Positions 11,714 through 23,972 are shown, counted from the first letter of the stretch. The stretch: DNA of 64,000 nt from Rugalucina vietnamica (GCA_964017185.1 OZ024872.1:62241817-62305816); one strand, 5' to 3'. The notes: generated by a model from the sequence alone, not told the origin. A program made the numbers and translations.

Positions 11714-11938
11714 GAGCCACATCATGTGAAAACCTTAATAATCATTTTATTCCAAACCAAATGTGCACATCCATTGTGTGATAGCTGCTCTTTGCTGTTG
11801 TTTTTTTTTTCACATACACAGTGCAATAATCCTTCTTCTTCATTAATGGTTCTGTACATCTTTTGTGACTGAACAGCCATAACTTGTGTCGGACTTGGTC
11901 AGAAATTTGTTAACAGACTTCTTCACAACATGACTCTT
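11714..11938 (+). mobile_element. Hairpin MITE copy, strongly diverged
   Basis: Left TIR GAGCCACATCATGTG, the block TTGTGTCGGACTTGGTC near the right end, and ACATGACTC as the decayed right TIR. The core palindrome is gone. Confidence 0.5.
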
Positions 11939-11941
11939 ATT

Positions 11942-12114
11942 TAGCCACCATGTGAGAAAACCAGTCTTCAAGGTTTCCGACCAGGTCTGACACAAACCGG
12001 TCTGTACAGTCAAACAAGAATGCTAGATGCTTGAAATTTTTTACATAAGTAGGAGAGGAATTTTACTATCTGTGTAGTGCAGGCAAAAATCTGTTTTTCT
12101 CACACTGTGGCTCT
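11942..12114 (-). mobile_element. Hairpin MITE copy, core deleted
   Basis: Variant subtype (AAAACCAGTCTTCAAGG). The palindromic core is missing between TATCTGTGTAG and TGCAGGC. It lies almost back to back with the previous copy. Confidence 0.6.
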
Positions 12115-13349
12115 TATTGGTATAATGCAATTCCCAGCAAGAGAACAAGAAAAGATAAAGCCTTCAGAGGACAAAATAAACTGCCAATGAAATAAATATC
12201 TTTCTAAAAGTCCTTTTTGTTTCAGAGAAATTATCATTAATTTTAACGGAAATAAAAAAATAGGCTGTTAATTTCTTAGAACTTTTTGAAAATTTTATTC
12301 TAGAACTGATCCAATGTGACACTCAATGATTCAAATGCAGCTGCAGCTGATCAAACAAGGCATTCCACATCTAACCAAGGGCTTTTCTGTTTGTAACAGC
12401 TTCCAAAACTGGGATGCTTGAAGCACAAAAATAAAATACAGTCTTGCCTGCTAAGCATCTGTTCCTTGTTGTCTGGATATTAACTGTGTCCTATTGTTTC
12501 TTTAAAATAACAAGAATTTTTTTATTTTCTCACTTTTGAACAGACTTAATCTGGTCCAAGGAAACTGGCATTTTTCTTGATGTGGCTCAACTGAAGTGTT
12601 TTTGCTGTTTATCAAGGAACAAAGAAAATAAACATCTTCATGAGTTTAAAAACATTATCACTATTTATCAGTGCATTTTGCATTGCATAAACAGTTGTTA
12701 CACTTATGTGAATGCAGAGGGATGGAAAAACCAAGTACACAAAGACGAAACTGTAAACCACCTCATATGAGCCTCATCACAATGAACCTTGTTTATGACG
12801 ATATGCATTACCTGTATCGTTATACAAAGTCTGTCCATCAGCCCACAAATCATTTTGTTGCAGCAATGCCTTAGACGTTAGATGGTTGATAAACTTAATA
12901 CCCGTTTCAGTATCTATAGCATAGGCCTCTCTAGCTGAACATGATGGTCTAAGTCTAACCTGGATGAAAAAGCATTGCAAGGTTGTTTTCTGGTATTGGC
13001 AGTTTATTTGCTCTTACCAGCTGTTGAATTAATAAGCCAGCAGGGATTTTCATCTTGAAAAAATATTGATGGAACCAATTTCAGGATCAAGCCAAGCAGG
13101 AAGAAAAACAGTTTTCAAGACCGATCAGAATGAAGATCTGCAGTTTTGCTGTTTCTATATATACATAAAGCAGGTTTTCTCATGACAGGGCTCACACAGG
13201 GTGGAGTGTGGGAAGGGGTTTGATGGTACCTATAGTTTGATTTTCCAGTCAACATTTTTACAGTCATTACAAGATGAAGCTACATGTATATCAAGCGATA
13301 CTTTGGGAGTAAATGTCTCACAGACTCAAGAACACCACTGTGAATTGAT
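12115..13349. other. Intergenic, no gene seen
   Basis: AT-rich. A possible MITE right-end remnant (GGTTTTCTCATGACAGGGCTC) lies near 13173-13193. Short frames around 12580-12980 have no recognisable domain. Confidence 0.45.
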
Positions 13350-13425
13350 TACCTTTAAAACCAGGACCTCTCGATTTGTAATCTGGCGCCCTACCACTTG
13401 GGCTACCTTTGAGAGAGGTTAGTTA
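13350..13425 (-). mobile_element. tRNA-like SINE fragment, minus strand
   Basis: On the minus strand it reads AAGTGGTAGGGCGCCAGATT, then CGAGAGGTCCTGGTTT, resembling A and B boxes of a Lys-type tRNA head. Truncated, not a functional tRNA. Confidence 0.4.
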
Positions 13426-13502
13426 AATCCAATGTCTCCAACAAAAGGGAAAGCCAAAGCTAAAGTCTTCAGTGCAGTAAAATAAACAGAAAGTTCCAAA
13501 TG

Positions 13503-13729
13503 TTAACTCATATAAGCCTGACGTCCTTTGTATGGGACATAGGCAAACAGTATAGCCCCAGATGTGACGCCGCAGAATGCGGCGTCCCATCTGGGGCTAT
13601 TCTGTTTGCATAAAGATTTTTATCTAAAAATTGAATAAAATTATAAAATCACTCCTGATTCCCATAAAAATGAAAGTGGACTCAACCAAATGATAATTAT
13701 GGGAAAATCCATTGTCAAAAATGGGTTAA
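13503..13729 (-). mobile_element. TTAA-flanked hairpin MITE, copy 2
   Basis: TTAA at 13503-13506 and 13726-13729. Hairpin TGACGCCGCAGAATGCGGCG at the centre of the arms. Inverted relative to copy 1. Confidence 0.7.
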
Positions 13730-14399
13730 GGGGAAATACCTCCAACTGCTATTCCAGCTGAGAACATTATTACAGCAAATAGCAATTAATTTCCTCTTCC
13801 TTGTTTATCAAAGAACATCAGCAAACAATAAATATCAGGGATTTTTAGTTCCAAATAATTCCACAGTTCTTCCTTCTGTTGATTAATAACTTTATTAAAT
13901 CTGTAAACATTTACAGTAAAAAACATACTTGTTTAATCAACATGTAGAGCATTATTTGAGACGAGTTTATATGACCTTCATGGGAATTTGTGCTTTTCAT
14001 TATTTTTTCTAGCTTCTTGCTTCTACAAAACCAACGGATCTTTAAAATTAAAGGCCTAAAGCTTTTATTATAAATGCAAGCCATGGTCACTTTGTCGGAA
14101 AAGTTTGAAAAAAAATGCTGATCCAAAAAAATGGGTTTGGGACTAGTTAGTAACTTAACAGAGACTGAATTTTAAAATCTCACAAATCAATTTCAAAAAC
14201 ACTTATTCTACTGTCACCAAAGTAGGAAACTTAAGATTAATTGGTCTGCAAATTCTTCCATAATCACGATAGTCTACACTCCGGAGTCTTCCAGTAGGCG
14301 TAATTACTTTCAAATGAGTCTGGGGCGGTACAATACAAGGACAAATGTAAGAGGATCTGTTTACTGTGACAAAACAAGATAAGCCGGACTTGATCTGAT

Positions 14400-14565
14400 C
14401 AGAAGGGTGGTGTCGTGGTAGAGCAACAAACTCTGAATCGAGACTCGGAGAGGTTCTAGGTTTGATCCTTACTGGCGTACCGTGTTGTGTCCTTGAACAA
14501 GGCACATTAACTCAAATGAGTACTGGTTAATACCATGGAAGCGATGGCTCCATCCCGACCTGACT
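14400..14565 (+). mobile_element. tRNA-derived SINE-like element
   Basis: A-box-like GTGGTAGAGCAAC and B-box-like GGTTTGATCCT, then TGTGTCCTTGAACAAGGCAC, a motif I associate with mollusc SINEs. It does not fold as a complete tRNA by eye. Confidence 0.5.
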
Positions 14566-14569
14566 AAAT

Positions 14570-16115
14570 AAGAGCCGTCGCAGGACAGCGTGCTCGACTG
14601 CTTCTGACTTTGTCAAACATAAGGCCAAACCCGACCAGTAACCCAAAGCATTATGCTCATACATCTTTTTGCCTTGATGCAATAAGGCAAAATCACTGAA
14701 CCATGAAAGTTAACTATAACTACCTAAGATTTAAAGGTCTCACTCATATTGTGAAAGAAGTGTGTTCATATACCAACTGAGTGCCAAGACACAAGGCAAA
14801 ATCACTGAACCGTGAAAAAAGGTCACACTGACCTATAAGTATTGCAGGGTCAAAGGTCTAGTGATACTTACTCATAATGTGAAAGAAAAATGATCATATA
14901 CCCATTCAGTGTTGAGATATAAAGCAAAATCACTGAACCATGAAATTAGGTCATAGTGACCTATAAGTATGTTTGGGTTAAAGGTGTGGTCATACTCATT
15001 CATAATCAGAAAGAAGTATGAAAAAATACCAACTGAGTGTCGAGATATAAGGCAAAATCACTGAACCATGAAATTAGGTCACAGTGACCCAGGAATACTT
15101 TATGGTCAAAGGTCTTGTCATACTCATACATATCGTGAAAGAAGTATGTTCATATACCAATTGAGTGCCGAGATATAAAGGAAAATCACTGAACCGTGAA
15201 ATTAGGTCATATTGACCTAGGACTACTTTAGGGTCAAAGGTCTTGTCATATGCAAACATAGTGTGAAAGAAGTTTGTTCATAAACCACTTGAGTGCCGAG
15301 ATATAAGGCAAAGTCACTGAACCGTGAAATTAGGTCACAGTGACCTATAAGTATATTGGGGTCAAAGGTCTGGTCATACTCACTCATAATCTGAAAAAAG
15401 TATGAAAATATACTAATTGAGTGTCAAGATATAAGGCAAAATCACTGAACCGTGAAATTAGGTCACAGTGACCTAGGACTACTTCAGGGTCAAAGGTCTT
15501 GTCATACGCAAACATACTTTGAAAGAAGTTTGTTCATAAACCATTTGAGTACCGAGATATAAGGCAAAAATCACTGAACCGTGAAATTAGGTCACAGTGA
15601 CCTGTAAGTATATTGGGGTCAAAGGTCTGGTCATACTCACTCATAATCTGAAAAAAGTATGAAAATACACTAATCGAGTGTCAAGATATAAGGCAAAATC
15701 ACTGAACCGTGAAATTAGGTCACAGTGACCTAGGACTACTTCAGGGTCAAAGGTCTTGCCATACGCAAACATACTTTGAAAGAAGTTTGTTCATAAACCA
15801 TTTGAGTACCGAGATATAAGGCAAAAATCACTGAACCGTGAAATTAGGTCACAGTGACCTGTAAGTATATTGGGGTCAAAGGTCTGGTCATACTCATAAT
15901 CTGAAAAAAGTATGAAAATATACTAATTGAGTATCAAGATATAAGGCAAAATCAATGAACCGTGAAATTAGGTCACAGTGACCTATAAGTATATTGGGGT
16001 CAAAGGCCTGGTCGTACTAACTCATAATCTGAAAGAAGTAAGGAAATATACTAATTGAGTGTCAAGATATAAGGCAAAATCACTGAACCATGGAAAGTAG
16101 GTCAACCGACCCTTA
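14570..16115 (+). repeat. 128-bp tandem array with pearl-like 5' end
   Basis: About eleven imperfect copies of a 125-130-bp unit, from near 14650. Each contains GGCAAAATCACTGAACC, GAAATTAGGTCACAGTGACC and GGGTCAAAGGTCTGGTCATA. Upstream at 14570-14605 lies a palindrome-like GCCGTCGCAGGACAGC followed by GTGCTCGACTGC, the kind of 5' end seen on the other pearl-like elements. Its likely matching 3' end is at 17785-17812. Confidence 0.7.
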
Positions 16116-16196
16116 CCGTCATGACACACAAGTCAGTGTCACAAAGTCAAAAGATGAATGACCAACCATCCTCCTAAGTTGTTTCTATTAAGAAAC

Positions 16197-17379
16197 TAGA
16201 AAAAGTGCCTTGAGAGGCACGTATACCCCCGGCATGTAGCCACCAAGCCCCCTTCCCTACCCCGGTTGGTAGCCAGCCCCCTTCCCTACCCCCTACCTAA
16301 ACAACCCGGCACATGCTCACCCCTGACATTGAACCTCACATTACCAATAAAAGACAGTACCCTTATCAAGTACATTTTAGAAATAAGCAGCGTAAAGTAC
16401 TTTGCATACAACATGGGGAAGTGTAGTTTTAGAATGACATATCTATTTTAGAGCGGTACACAGAGCTGACGTGTATACCCAATCTAGGACATAAGCACGG
16501 ACATTGTGGGTCAGGTCCTCAGTCCTAGATTGAAATGAAAGTAGAAAGTAGAATGTCATTCTTAAAAAAAAAAAAAAAAATCTTAACCTCAGGTGCCACC
16601 CCCACCCCCATGCATGGACCCTTGGGTCTAGCCCTTATGTGGTACCTATGTTGTGTTGTAAGCATGAACATTTTCTGACACATGGTTGTCAAAATATAGA
16701 CATACAGAATATTAATCTTGGTAACTATTCTATCTTATAAATGTGTCCTAGATTCTGACCTCCAGCCCCACCCCTGGAGTTTGGTGCCATGGAATTTAAT
16801 TCAACCCTAAAGGGTATCTGTGATCCAAACAGGAATACATTCCTATAAGTATTTGTTAAGATATGAACTTAGAGATGAAAAAACACTATGTAAATAGCAC
16901 ATTTTCAAGGTGACCTAGATTTTGACCTCTAGCCCCACCCCCGGGCATGGACCCAGGGTCCGAACATACAGAAACAAAGTAAACCATATATGGTACCTAT
17001 GGTTAAAATATGAATGGTTTCTGATCATTGGTTCATGAGATATACACCACCAGAGAAACTTAAACCAAAACTTTGACACAAATTAAAGGTGACCTAGATT
17101 TTGACCTCTAGCCCCACCCCCGGGCATGGACCCAGGGTCCGAACACACAGAAACAAAGCAAACCCTATAGGGTACCTATGGTTAAAATATGAATGGTTTT
17201 TGATCATTGGTTCATGAGATATACACCACCAGAGAAACTTTAACAAAAACTTTGACATAAATTCCACGAACGTTCCGGAATAACGAACGAACTAACGAAC
17301 GAACGAACAAACGAACATACGAACGGACGAACGGAAAAGCGAAAACTATATACCCGTCGGCATAAATGCCGGGGGTATA
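16197..17379 (+). mobile_element. Pearl/HINE-like element, CGGCAT family
   Basis: 5' palindrome GTGCCTTGAGAGGCAC, then subterminal TATACCCCCGGCAT. Internal units of about 175 bp carry AGCCCCACCCCCGGGCATGG. A GAACGAACGAAC microsatellite follows, then 3' hairpin CGGCATAAATGCCG and GGGGTATA, complementary to the 5' subterminal repeat. Confidence 0.7.
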
Positions 17380-17392
17380 ATAAAAAGAAAAA

Positions 17393-17812
17393 AAAATTCG
17401 GGGAGTTCTAGATTTTGACCTCTAGGGATCTGATGCCATGGAATGAAAGCCGACCCTACAGGGTGTCAATGGCCCAAGTATCAATGCTTTCTGATGAGTG
17501 GTTGTCAAGATATGGACTTCTAGAAAACTTTAACACAAGAATTGCCATTTTTGAAGGTGTTCTAGATTTTAACCTCCAGCCCCACCCCCTGGCCTGGACC
17601 CAGGGGCCTGATGCCATGGAATGAAAGCTAACCCTACAGGGTATCTATGGTCCAAGTATGAATACTTTCTGATGAGTGGTTGTCAAGATATGGACTTCTA
17701 GAAAACTTTAACGCAAGTGTGACGCGCACGCGCACACGCACGGGAACGGGAACGTGGACGACCGGGGCGACTGCAATAGCTCTATGCACTTCGTGCAGTC
17801 GAGCTAAAAATT
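17393..17812 (+). mobile_element. Pearl/HINE-like element 3' portion
   Basis: Two diverged units similar to the neighbouring element, then CACGGGAACGGGAACG. The 3' hairpin (CTATGCACTTCGTGCAG) is followed by TCGAGCTAAAAA. GCAGTCGAGC is complementary to GCTCGACTGC at 14595, suggesting the two ends once belonged to one family or element. Confidence 0.55.
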
Positions 17813-17912
17813 GTTGACTGGGATGTTAAACCTCAATACAAACAAAGTCCAGCTCATCTTTTCATCATAGTAAAGGATGTGCACATAAAACTGGTCAACA
17901 GCTTAAGGAATT

Positions 17913-18146
17913 GAGCCGCCTCATGAGAAAACCAACAATCTGCATATGCAAAAACAAAGGCGCAGATCAGCTTCGCAGTAACTGCGAAGCTGATCAGCGC
18001 CTTTGTTTTCGCTACTCGGATAGTACAATTCCTCGTCTACTTAACTCCAAAATTTCAAACTACTAGCTTGCTTCTGTAGCTGTACAGGCCGGTTTGTGTC
18101 AGACCTGTTCGGACACCACATTGTTGGTTTTTCCACGAGGTGGCTC
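17913..18146 (+). mobile_element. Hairpin MITE copy, exactly 234 bp
   Basis: AATT target duplication on both sides. Core CTTCGCAGTAACTGCGAAG has a compensating base-pair change relative to the reference copy. Confidence 0.85.
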
Positions 18147-18220
18147 AATTATGTTGAGGAAGAATTCACATCTTTTGCCAAATGAGCCTTGCTCAAAGTG
18201 TGCTTGAGTCTCAAGCTACC

Positions 18221-18450
18221 TTAACCCATATTCGACGAATGGATTCGCCCACCATTATCATTAGTGCCAGTCCACTTTCATTTTTAGGGGCGTCAGGTTT
18301 GAATTTTTAAATTTTATTCAATTTTTCGATGAAAATTCTGTAGTCAAACAGAATAGCCCCAGATGGGACGCCGCATTCTGCGGCGTCACATCTGGGGCTA
18401 TTCTGTTTGACTATGTCCCATAAAAGGGACGCCAGGCTTAAATGAGTTAA
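18221..18450 (+). mobile_element. TTAA-flanked hairpin MITE, copy 3
   Basis: TTAA at 18221-18224 and 18447-18450 bracket 222 bp that ends AAATGAG. It is the best-preserved copy of this family here. Confidence 0.75.
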
Positions 18451-18480
18451 AAGTAAGTAACGTCCAGGATCAGACCATAT

Positions 18481-18677
18481 GAGCCACGATGTGAGAAAAT
18501 TGGTCTTCAGGGTCTCCGACCAGGCCTGACACAAACCAGCCTGTACAGTCACAGACTATAGCTAGAAGCTTGAAATTTCAGATTTAGAAAGCAGAGGATT
18601 GTAATATTTGAGTAGTGAAGCTGATCTGCACCTTTGTTTTCGCATAGGCAAAAATCTGGTTTTCTCATGATGCAGCT
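18481..18677 (-). mobile_element. Hairpin MITE copy, half core deleted
   Basis: Starts GAGCCACGATGTGAG; variant subtype. One arm of the core palindrome is absent, which shortens it to about 197 bp. Confidence 0.6.
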
Positions 18678-19078
18678 AATATGTCTTAGTAGGGGAAAAA
18701 CATTGACAAGTAGGTCATCATACTGATACACAGAGAACATACTGTAAGAGTAGTCAGCAGCTATTTCCCTATAGGTTGCCACTTAGTAACCCGAACTTAA
18801 CTAAAATCCTTTACCAGAATCAAGATATTTAATGTCATAAGAGTCATGACTTAAACACTTTTGTAGCTACAGATCTAATTTATAGTATAGGGACATTCAT
18901 CCCTGCTGCACTCAAAAATATCATGCAACAGATCAATGTCAATTCTCAAGGCAATACGTCATTCACAATTTGGTGACCTTTAATATCTCAGAACCGCAAT
19001 TGATGAAAATTACTGATCGGACAGTTCCTATTGGAAAAGAGGACGGCTTAATCAGAGCGAGGAATTGGCCTAAAGAAT

Positions 19079-19303
19079 GAGCCACGTTATGAGAAAATCG
19101 ACAATGTAGTTTCCGAACAGGTCCGACACAAACCGAGCTGTACAAGCACAGAAGATGATTAGAAACTGGAAATTTTGGATTTAGAAAGTAGAGGACATCA
19201 AGTGTGTAGCAAAAACAAAGGCACTGATCAGCAATTACTTTGAAGCTGACCTGCACCATTGTTTTTGCATATGCAGATTGTTTGTTTTCTCATGAGGTGG
19301 CTC
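19079..19303 (-). mobile_element. Hairpin MITE copy
   Basis: Starts GAGCCACGTTATGAG and ends GAGGTGGCTC with flanks GAAT and AAAT. Part of the core is lost. Confidence 0.7.
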
Positions 19304-19702
19304 AAATGGCTATTTACAATATTGGCATTGTCAAGCTTCAAACTAAGGAAGAAATGTCCTACAGCCAATATCATGAGCCTCTACAGAGATTTTATTGACA
19401 ACTTTGGAACAAAGCCTGTGCTTTCCCTGCCTAAAGTGGGAATAAAACCTAATGAAATGCTCAGATCAGGACAAAATTGCCAAATTTGTAAAGTGCATAA
19501 GCCCTTCTAGGACTTGGAATGTAGTCTGAATTCAATGCTGGCCTACTAGAACTTCTTTATCTGTTCTTGCATAATATCCCAACAACAGCTAATGCCATAT
19601 GGAGACAAGACCTTAGTTTTAAGTTTCATCTGAAAATGCAAAATCCAGGGAGTGCCACAATTAAATACCAAAGCCAATTCCTCAAGCATCGGGAAGAAGA
19701 AT

Positions 19703-19756
19703 TGATTGATTGATTGATTGACTGACTGACTGACTGACTGATTGATTGATTGATTT
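19703..19756. repeat. (TGAT/TGAC)n microsatellite
   Basis: Tetranucleotide repeat with a GACT-type centre flanked by GATT-type repeats. Confidence 0.88.
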
Positions 19757-20009
19757 CAGTATCACAGATTAGCAATTTGCCTTCAACATAAAACTACATG
19801 AATAGTAACCAGTTCTCCATTCCTCAACTATGTTAATTGATCCACCAGTGACTACAAAAATACAGCAAGCAACAGGTGAGCCAACACAATATGACATAAT
19901 AATAATACCTACTCCAAATAACATTAAGTAAGAATTAAACCTAGATCACTGCATTAGAATGGTCAGTATCAATCTGTTGGGTTGGGGTTTAATGAATCCT
20001 TTAATATGC

Positions 20010-20115
20010 AAAAACTTCATCCAAGACCAAGGCGAGTTGCTGGAGAAACTTAGGATTGAACCAACAACCTCTGATTTACATGGCGAGGAACTAAACCACT
20101 ATGTCAAGGCAGTTT
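20010..20115 (-). mobile_element. tRNA-like SINE fragment, minus strand
   Basis: On the minus strand: ATAGTGGTTTAGTTCCTCGC then GGTTGTTGGTTCAATCC (A- and B-box-like). Confidence 0.4.
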
Positions 20116-20454
20116 GCGTGCAATTAGTGCACTGGACTCTGGTTAAAACTTTTCTACTACAGGCTGTGCCAGATCTTGTTGCAGTACAAGTTAAATATTG
20201 TTCATCTGGAAATTTTCACATGACTTTTATTTCACAATTTTCCATTTTAGATCTATTCATGAGGTCCGGTGCTCGTAATCATGGTAATTGAGTATTCCTG
20301 TAGTCTTTATGGTGATTCTTTAATAGCGAGAACTTTGAATTTTCCAGGTGACAAAGTCATGAATGTGTACTTGCAAAAATTATGTTCTCCTGAACATTTC
20401 CTCATCCATAGCATGGTATTTCAAATATGTTTTAATTGCAAATGTTACACTGAA

Positions 20455-21706
20455 TTATGGAACGCCGGTCCGTCATGCAAGTTGTAAAATATCAAATGTC
20501 AATTGTTAATTGCATTTTTAGCATACTAAAATGTTAAATGTTAATTGTTTATTGCATTTTCGCTGTCAGTCATGCTAATTGTAAAATGTTAAAAGTAAAG
20601 TGTTAAATGTTAATTTTTGATTGCATTTTTCGCTGTCCATCATGCTAATTGTAAAATGTTAAAAGTAAAGTGTTAAATGTTAATTGTACTTTACGCCGGT
20701 CCGTCATGCTAATTGTAAAATGTTAAATGTAAAATGTTAAATGCTATTCATTAATTGATAATTGCATTTTTCGCCGATCCGTCATGCTTAAAGTGAAATG
20801 TTAATTGTCAATTGCATTTTAAGCCAGTCCGTCATGCTAATTGTAAAATGTTAATTGCATTTTACGCCGGTCCGTCATGCTAATTGTAAAATGTTAATTG
20901 TTAATTGCATTTTAGTCTTAAATTTATATTTTTTATAAAAAACTAAATACTAATTGGTGTTGAAATGTTTGAAAAAAATGTACATAAAAATGACAATGCT
21001 AATTGTAAAATGCTGCTTGAAAAAAGAATGAATCTTGTAAATGATAATTTCAATTCAGATTGTCATTCATTGTAATCCGTAAATGCATTTTGCTAATTGT
21101 TAATTGTGTCTAAATTCTAAAAGGTAAAACCACTTTCAAATTTCCATTTATCATTTAGCAAGATAGAAACCTCATTTATCATTTAGCAAGCAGTTTACAT
21201 TTAACATTTATTTACCAATTCACTTTTACCATTTACAAATTTAGAATGTCATTTACTATATATCATTCAGCAGTTTAATTGCACTAAAGATTTAGCATTT
21301 ACCTATTCCATGTCATTTTTGCATTTGTCATTTAGCAATCTGCAATTACGTTTTTGCATTTACTTTTTTAAATTCTAATTTACCAATTATCATTTAGCAA
21401 GTACTACATTGTATTTATTTCATTTACCATATATCATTTAGCAGTTTGCACTTAAGATTTAGCATTTACCTATTCCATGTCATTAATGCATTTGTCATTT
21501 AGCAATCTGCAATTAAGTTTTCGCATTTACTTCTTTTCAAATTTTAATTTACCAATTATCATTTAGCAAGTACTATTTATCTATTATGTTACTAATTATA
21601 ACCTCCCAACCACCCTCTAATGCAGTATTACCATATAATTAACAATTAACAATTAGCATTTAGCATTTTACAATTAGCATGACGGACCGGCGTTCCATAA
21701 TATAGA
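20455..21706. mobile_element. Fold-back element with terminal ATGGAACGCCGG repeats
   Basis: Both ends read ATTATGGAACGCCGGTCCGT in inverted orientation (about 26 bp of TIR). The left arm repeats GCCGGTCCGTCATGCTAATT-type units about seven times between AT-rich AATTGTAAAATGTTAA strings. The right arm carries the complementary vocabulary (TTTACCA, CATTTAGCA). The whole is a long imperfect inverted repeat with no coding capacity. Confidence 0.65.
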
Positions 21707-21744
21707 ATTGGATATATATTAAAGTTGTGATTAGTAAAATATAC

Positions 21745-22464
21745 AAGAACTCCGCGGAGGTCGATATCGCACCTGCATCGGGCAAAATAACTAAAAACGT
21801 GAAATATAGGTCGAGGGCACCAGGTTATGGTGTGTTCTGAAAGGGTATGTGAAGAACATTTACTATGCAAGGCTTCACACTCGCAGCTATCACTGATGCA
21901 TAAAAAAAAAACTTTGACATAAAAATTAACAAAGTCAATAGACCATGAAATATAGGTCAAGGTCAGCGGGTCAAGGTGCGTGCTTGAAGGGTATGTCAAG
22001 GACAATTACTATGCAAGGTTTCACACTCGCAGCTATCACTGATGCAGAGAAAAACAAACTTCGACGTTAAAATTAACAAAGTCAATGGACCGTGAAATAT
22101 AGGTCAAGGTCAGCAGGTCAAGGTGTGTGCTTGAAGGGTATGTCAAGGACAATTACTATGCAATGTTTCACACTCACAGCTATCACTGATACAGAGAAAA
22201 CGAAACTTTGACATAAAAATCAACAAAGTCAATGGACCGTGAAATATAGGTCAAGGGCACCGGGTCAAGGTGTGTGCTTGAAGGGTATGTCAAGGACAAT
22301 TACTATGCAAGGTTTCACACTCCTAGCTCTCACTGATGTAGAGAAAACCAAAACTTCGACGTAAATGTCAAACTTCGGCATAAATGTTGACGGACTGGAT
22401 GGACGAACGGACGGACGGAAATTTTGACCCCTATATCGCACCCTGCTATAAGCAGGTGCGATAA
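21745..22464 (+). mobile_element. Pearl/HINE-like element, TATCGCACCTGC family, copy 1
   Basis: 5' palindrome CTCCGCGGAG, subterminal TATCGCACCTGC, and four units of about 147 bp (each with CACTCGCAGCTATCACTGAT or a close variant). Then GGACGGACGG and hairpin CCTGCTATAAGCAGG followed by TGCGATAAAAA. Confidence 0.72.
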
Positions 22465-22702
22465 AAATGAACAAGAATATAAATGCTATTGGATATGCCA
22501 TTTTTTTTAGCTTGTCCCGAAGACTTAAAATGACACTTCATTACTGTTTCCTTTTTTTCTCACTATTTTTTTTTTCAAAAGTATCACATTGCAGACTGAA
22601 AGATGATATCTTAGTCATCTAATTCTTGAATTTTAAAAGATAGCTGTCAGCATTGCTCATGCATAAGCAACAGCCAATGGGCAGCAAAAATATATCACAC
22701 TA

Positions 22703-22840
22703 TCTTTGGGGTCCCTGGAAACAGACCATGTTATAATGAGGTTATTTACAATAGACATACCGGTAGTAATCCTTTTAGGATCCATGACATGGCCATATCA
22801 GATTGAAAACGGATGTTATAATGAGGTTGAAGTGCACAAC
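22703..22840. mobile_element. Uninterrupted relative of the 1608-3304 element
   Basis: Keeps GGGGTCCCTGGAAACAGAC, TTATAATGAGGTTATTTAC, ATCCATGACATGGCCAT and the terminal TTATAATGAGGTTGAAGTG. It serves as an empty-site comparison; the left end is shortened. Confidence 0.6.
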
Positions 22841-23439
22841 ATACTTTTTGCGCAAGCAAAAACAACAGCACAATTAAACCAGTTGCTTGACTTGGTACTG
22901 CTTTTCTTTTACCTATATTCACAAACTATAACTTTTTAAACCCAAACTTTTAACCAATCAATGAATCTTCTGCTGTAGTTTTACAGCCCAATATATGTAA
23001 AGCCTCTTTGGAACCATTGAAGACATTTTCTTGACATGTGGCTATTATCTAATTGCTAGTGACTGAGTCAGAGCTAGCTCCAATAAGTTGAAATCAAAGG
23101 AGCAAAACATTTCAAAGAGCTCTGCTCAATATTGATTTTGTGTCAAAGCATTTCAGTGACTCATTTCTCAGTTTGCAGAAAGCCAAAACCTCCTGGACTT
23201 CAGAACTTTTTTTCACGGAATCAAAATGTTCTAGAATTTTCAGACACTAGACAACATTGCACAGGGTTCCTACTGCATTTTGAAATTGAGGGTACATTTG
23301 ACCTCTTCTCCTATTTCTGTACCCTCACTGTAAAGCAGAATATGGAGAATCCCTGCTAGTGACAAATTTGGGGGTAAAAAAACCTCTGCGGAGGATAGTT
23401 TGCAGTCAGTGCCATAAAACATATACTATACCATGGCCA

Positions 23440-23634
23440 GTCAGCCGCGTCATAAAGCTTCGCGGTAACTGCGAAGCTGATCAGCACCTCTGCATTCGCT
23501 ACTCGGATAGTACAATCCCTCTTCTTCTTAAATCCAAAATTTCAAGATTCTAGCTTTCTTCTGTGACTGTTCAGGCCAGTTTGTGCCGGACCTGGTCGAA
23601 AACCCAGAAGAACTTTTTTTTTTGCGTCGTGGCT
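23440..23634 (+). mobile_element. Hairpin MITE copy, left end deleted
   Basis: The left TIR is joined almost directly to the core (CTTCGCGGTAACTGCGAAG). The right part is complete and ends GCGTCGTGGCTC. Confidence 0.65.
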
Positions 23635-23888
23635 CAGTAGAGGTCTTATGCACCATTTGTTTGTAATAGAAGGGTAAAAGCTGTGCTATTTAATGTGGAG
23701 CAGTTACTTTTTGATTGTCTCTAGAGTGTGGGAGAAGTGACAGGGTTTTAAATCACCAGTGGGAAGAGGGATTTTTACTTCAATCTATTCCCAGGGGTGG
23801 GGGCTTTCATTACGAGAACTTGCCCATTTTTTTAACTTTAAAAATTGAAAGTTTTTAGCTGACAATTTTGATATTTTTTCTTATTCTT

Positions 23889-23972
23889 GCTCAAAACATA
23901 GATTGTGGGTACATGTTAGAACCGCATCGGCGAAGTCGTTCTAACGTGTACCCACAATCTATGTTTTGGAGC
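23889..23972. repeat. 84-bp palindrome, ACATAGATTGTGGGTAC family
   Basis: Arms CTCAAAACATAGATTGTGGG and complement around CGCATCGGCGAAGTCG. Relatives lie at 42172 and, decayed, at 11519. Confidence 0.7.

Noticed and set aside
14400..14475. Candidate tRNA gene
   Set aside because: A- and B-box-like strings are present but the cloverleaf does not close and the SINE-type body follows.
14650..16110. CRISPR-like array
   Set aside because: The units are contiguous 128-bp repeats without unique spacers, in a eukaryotic genome.
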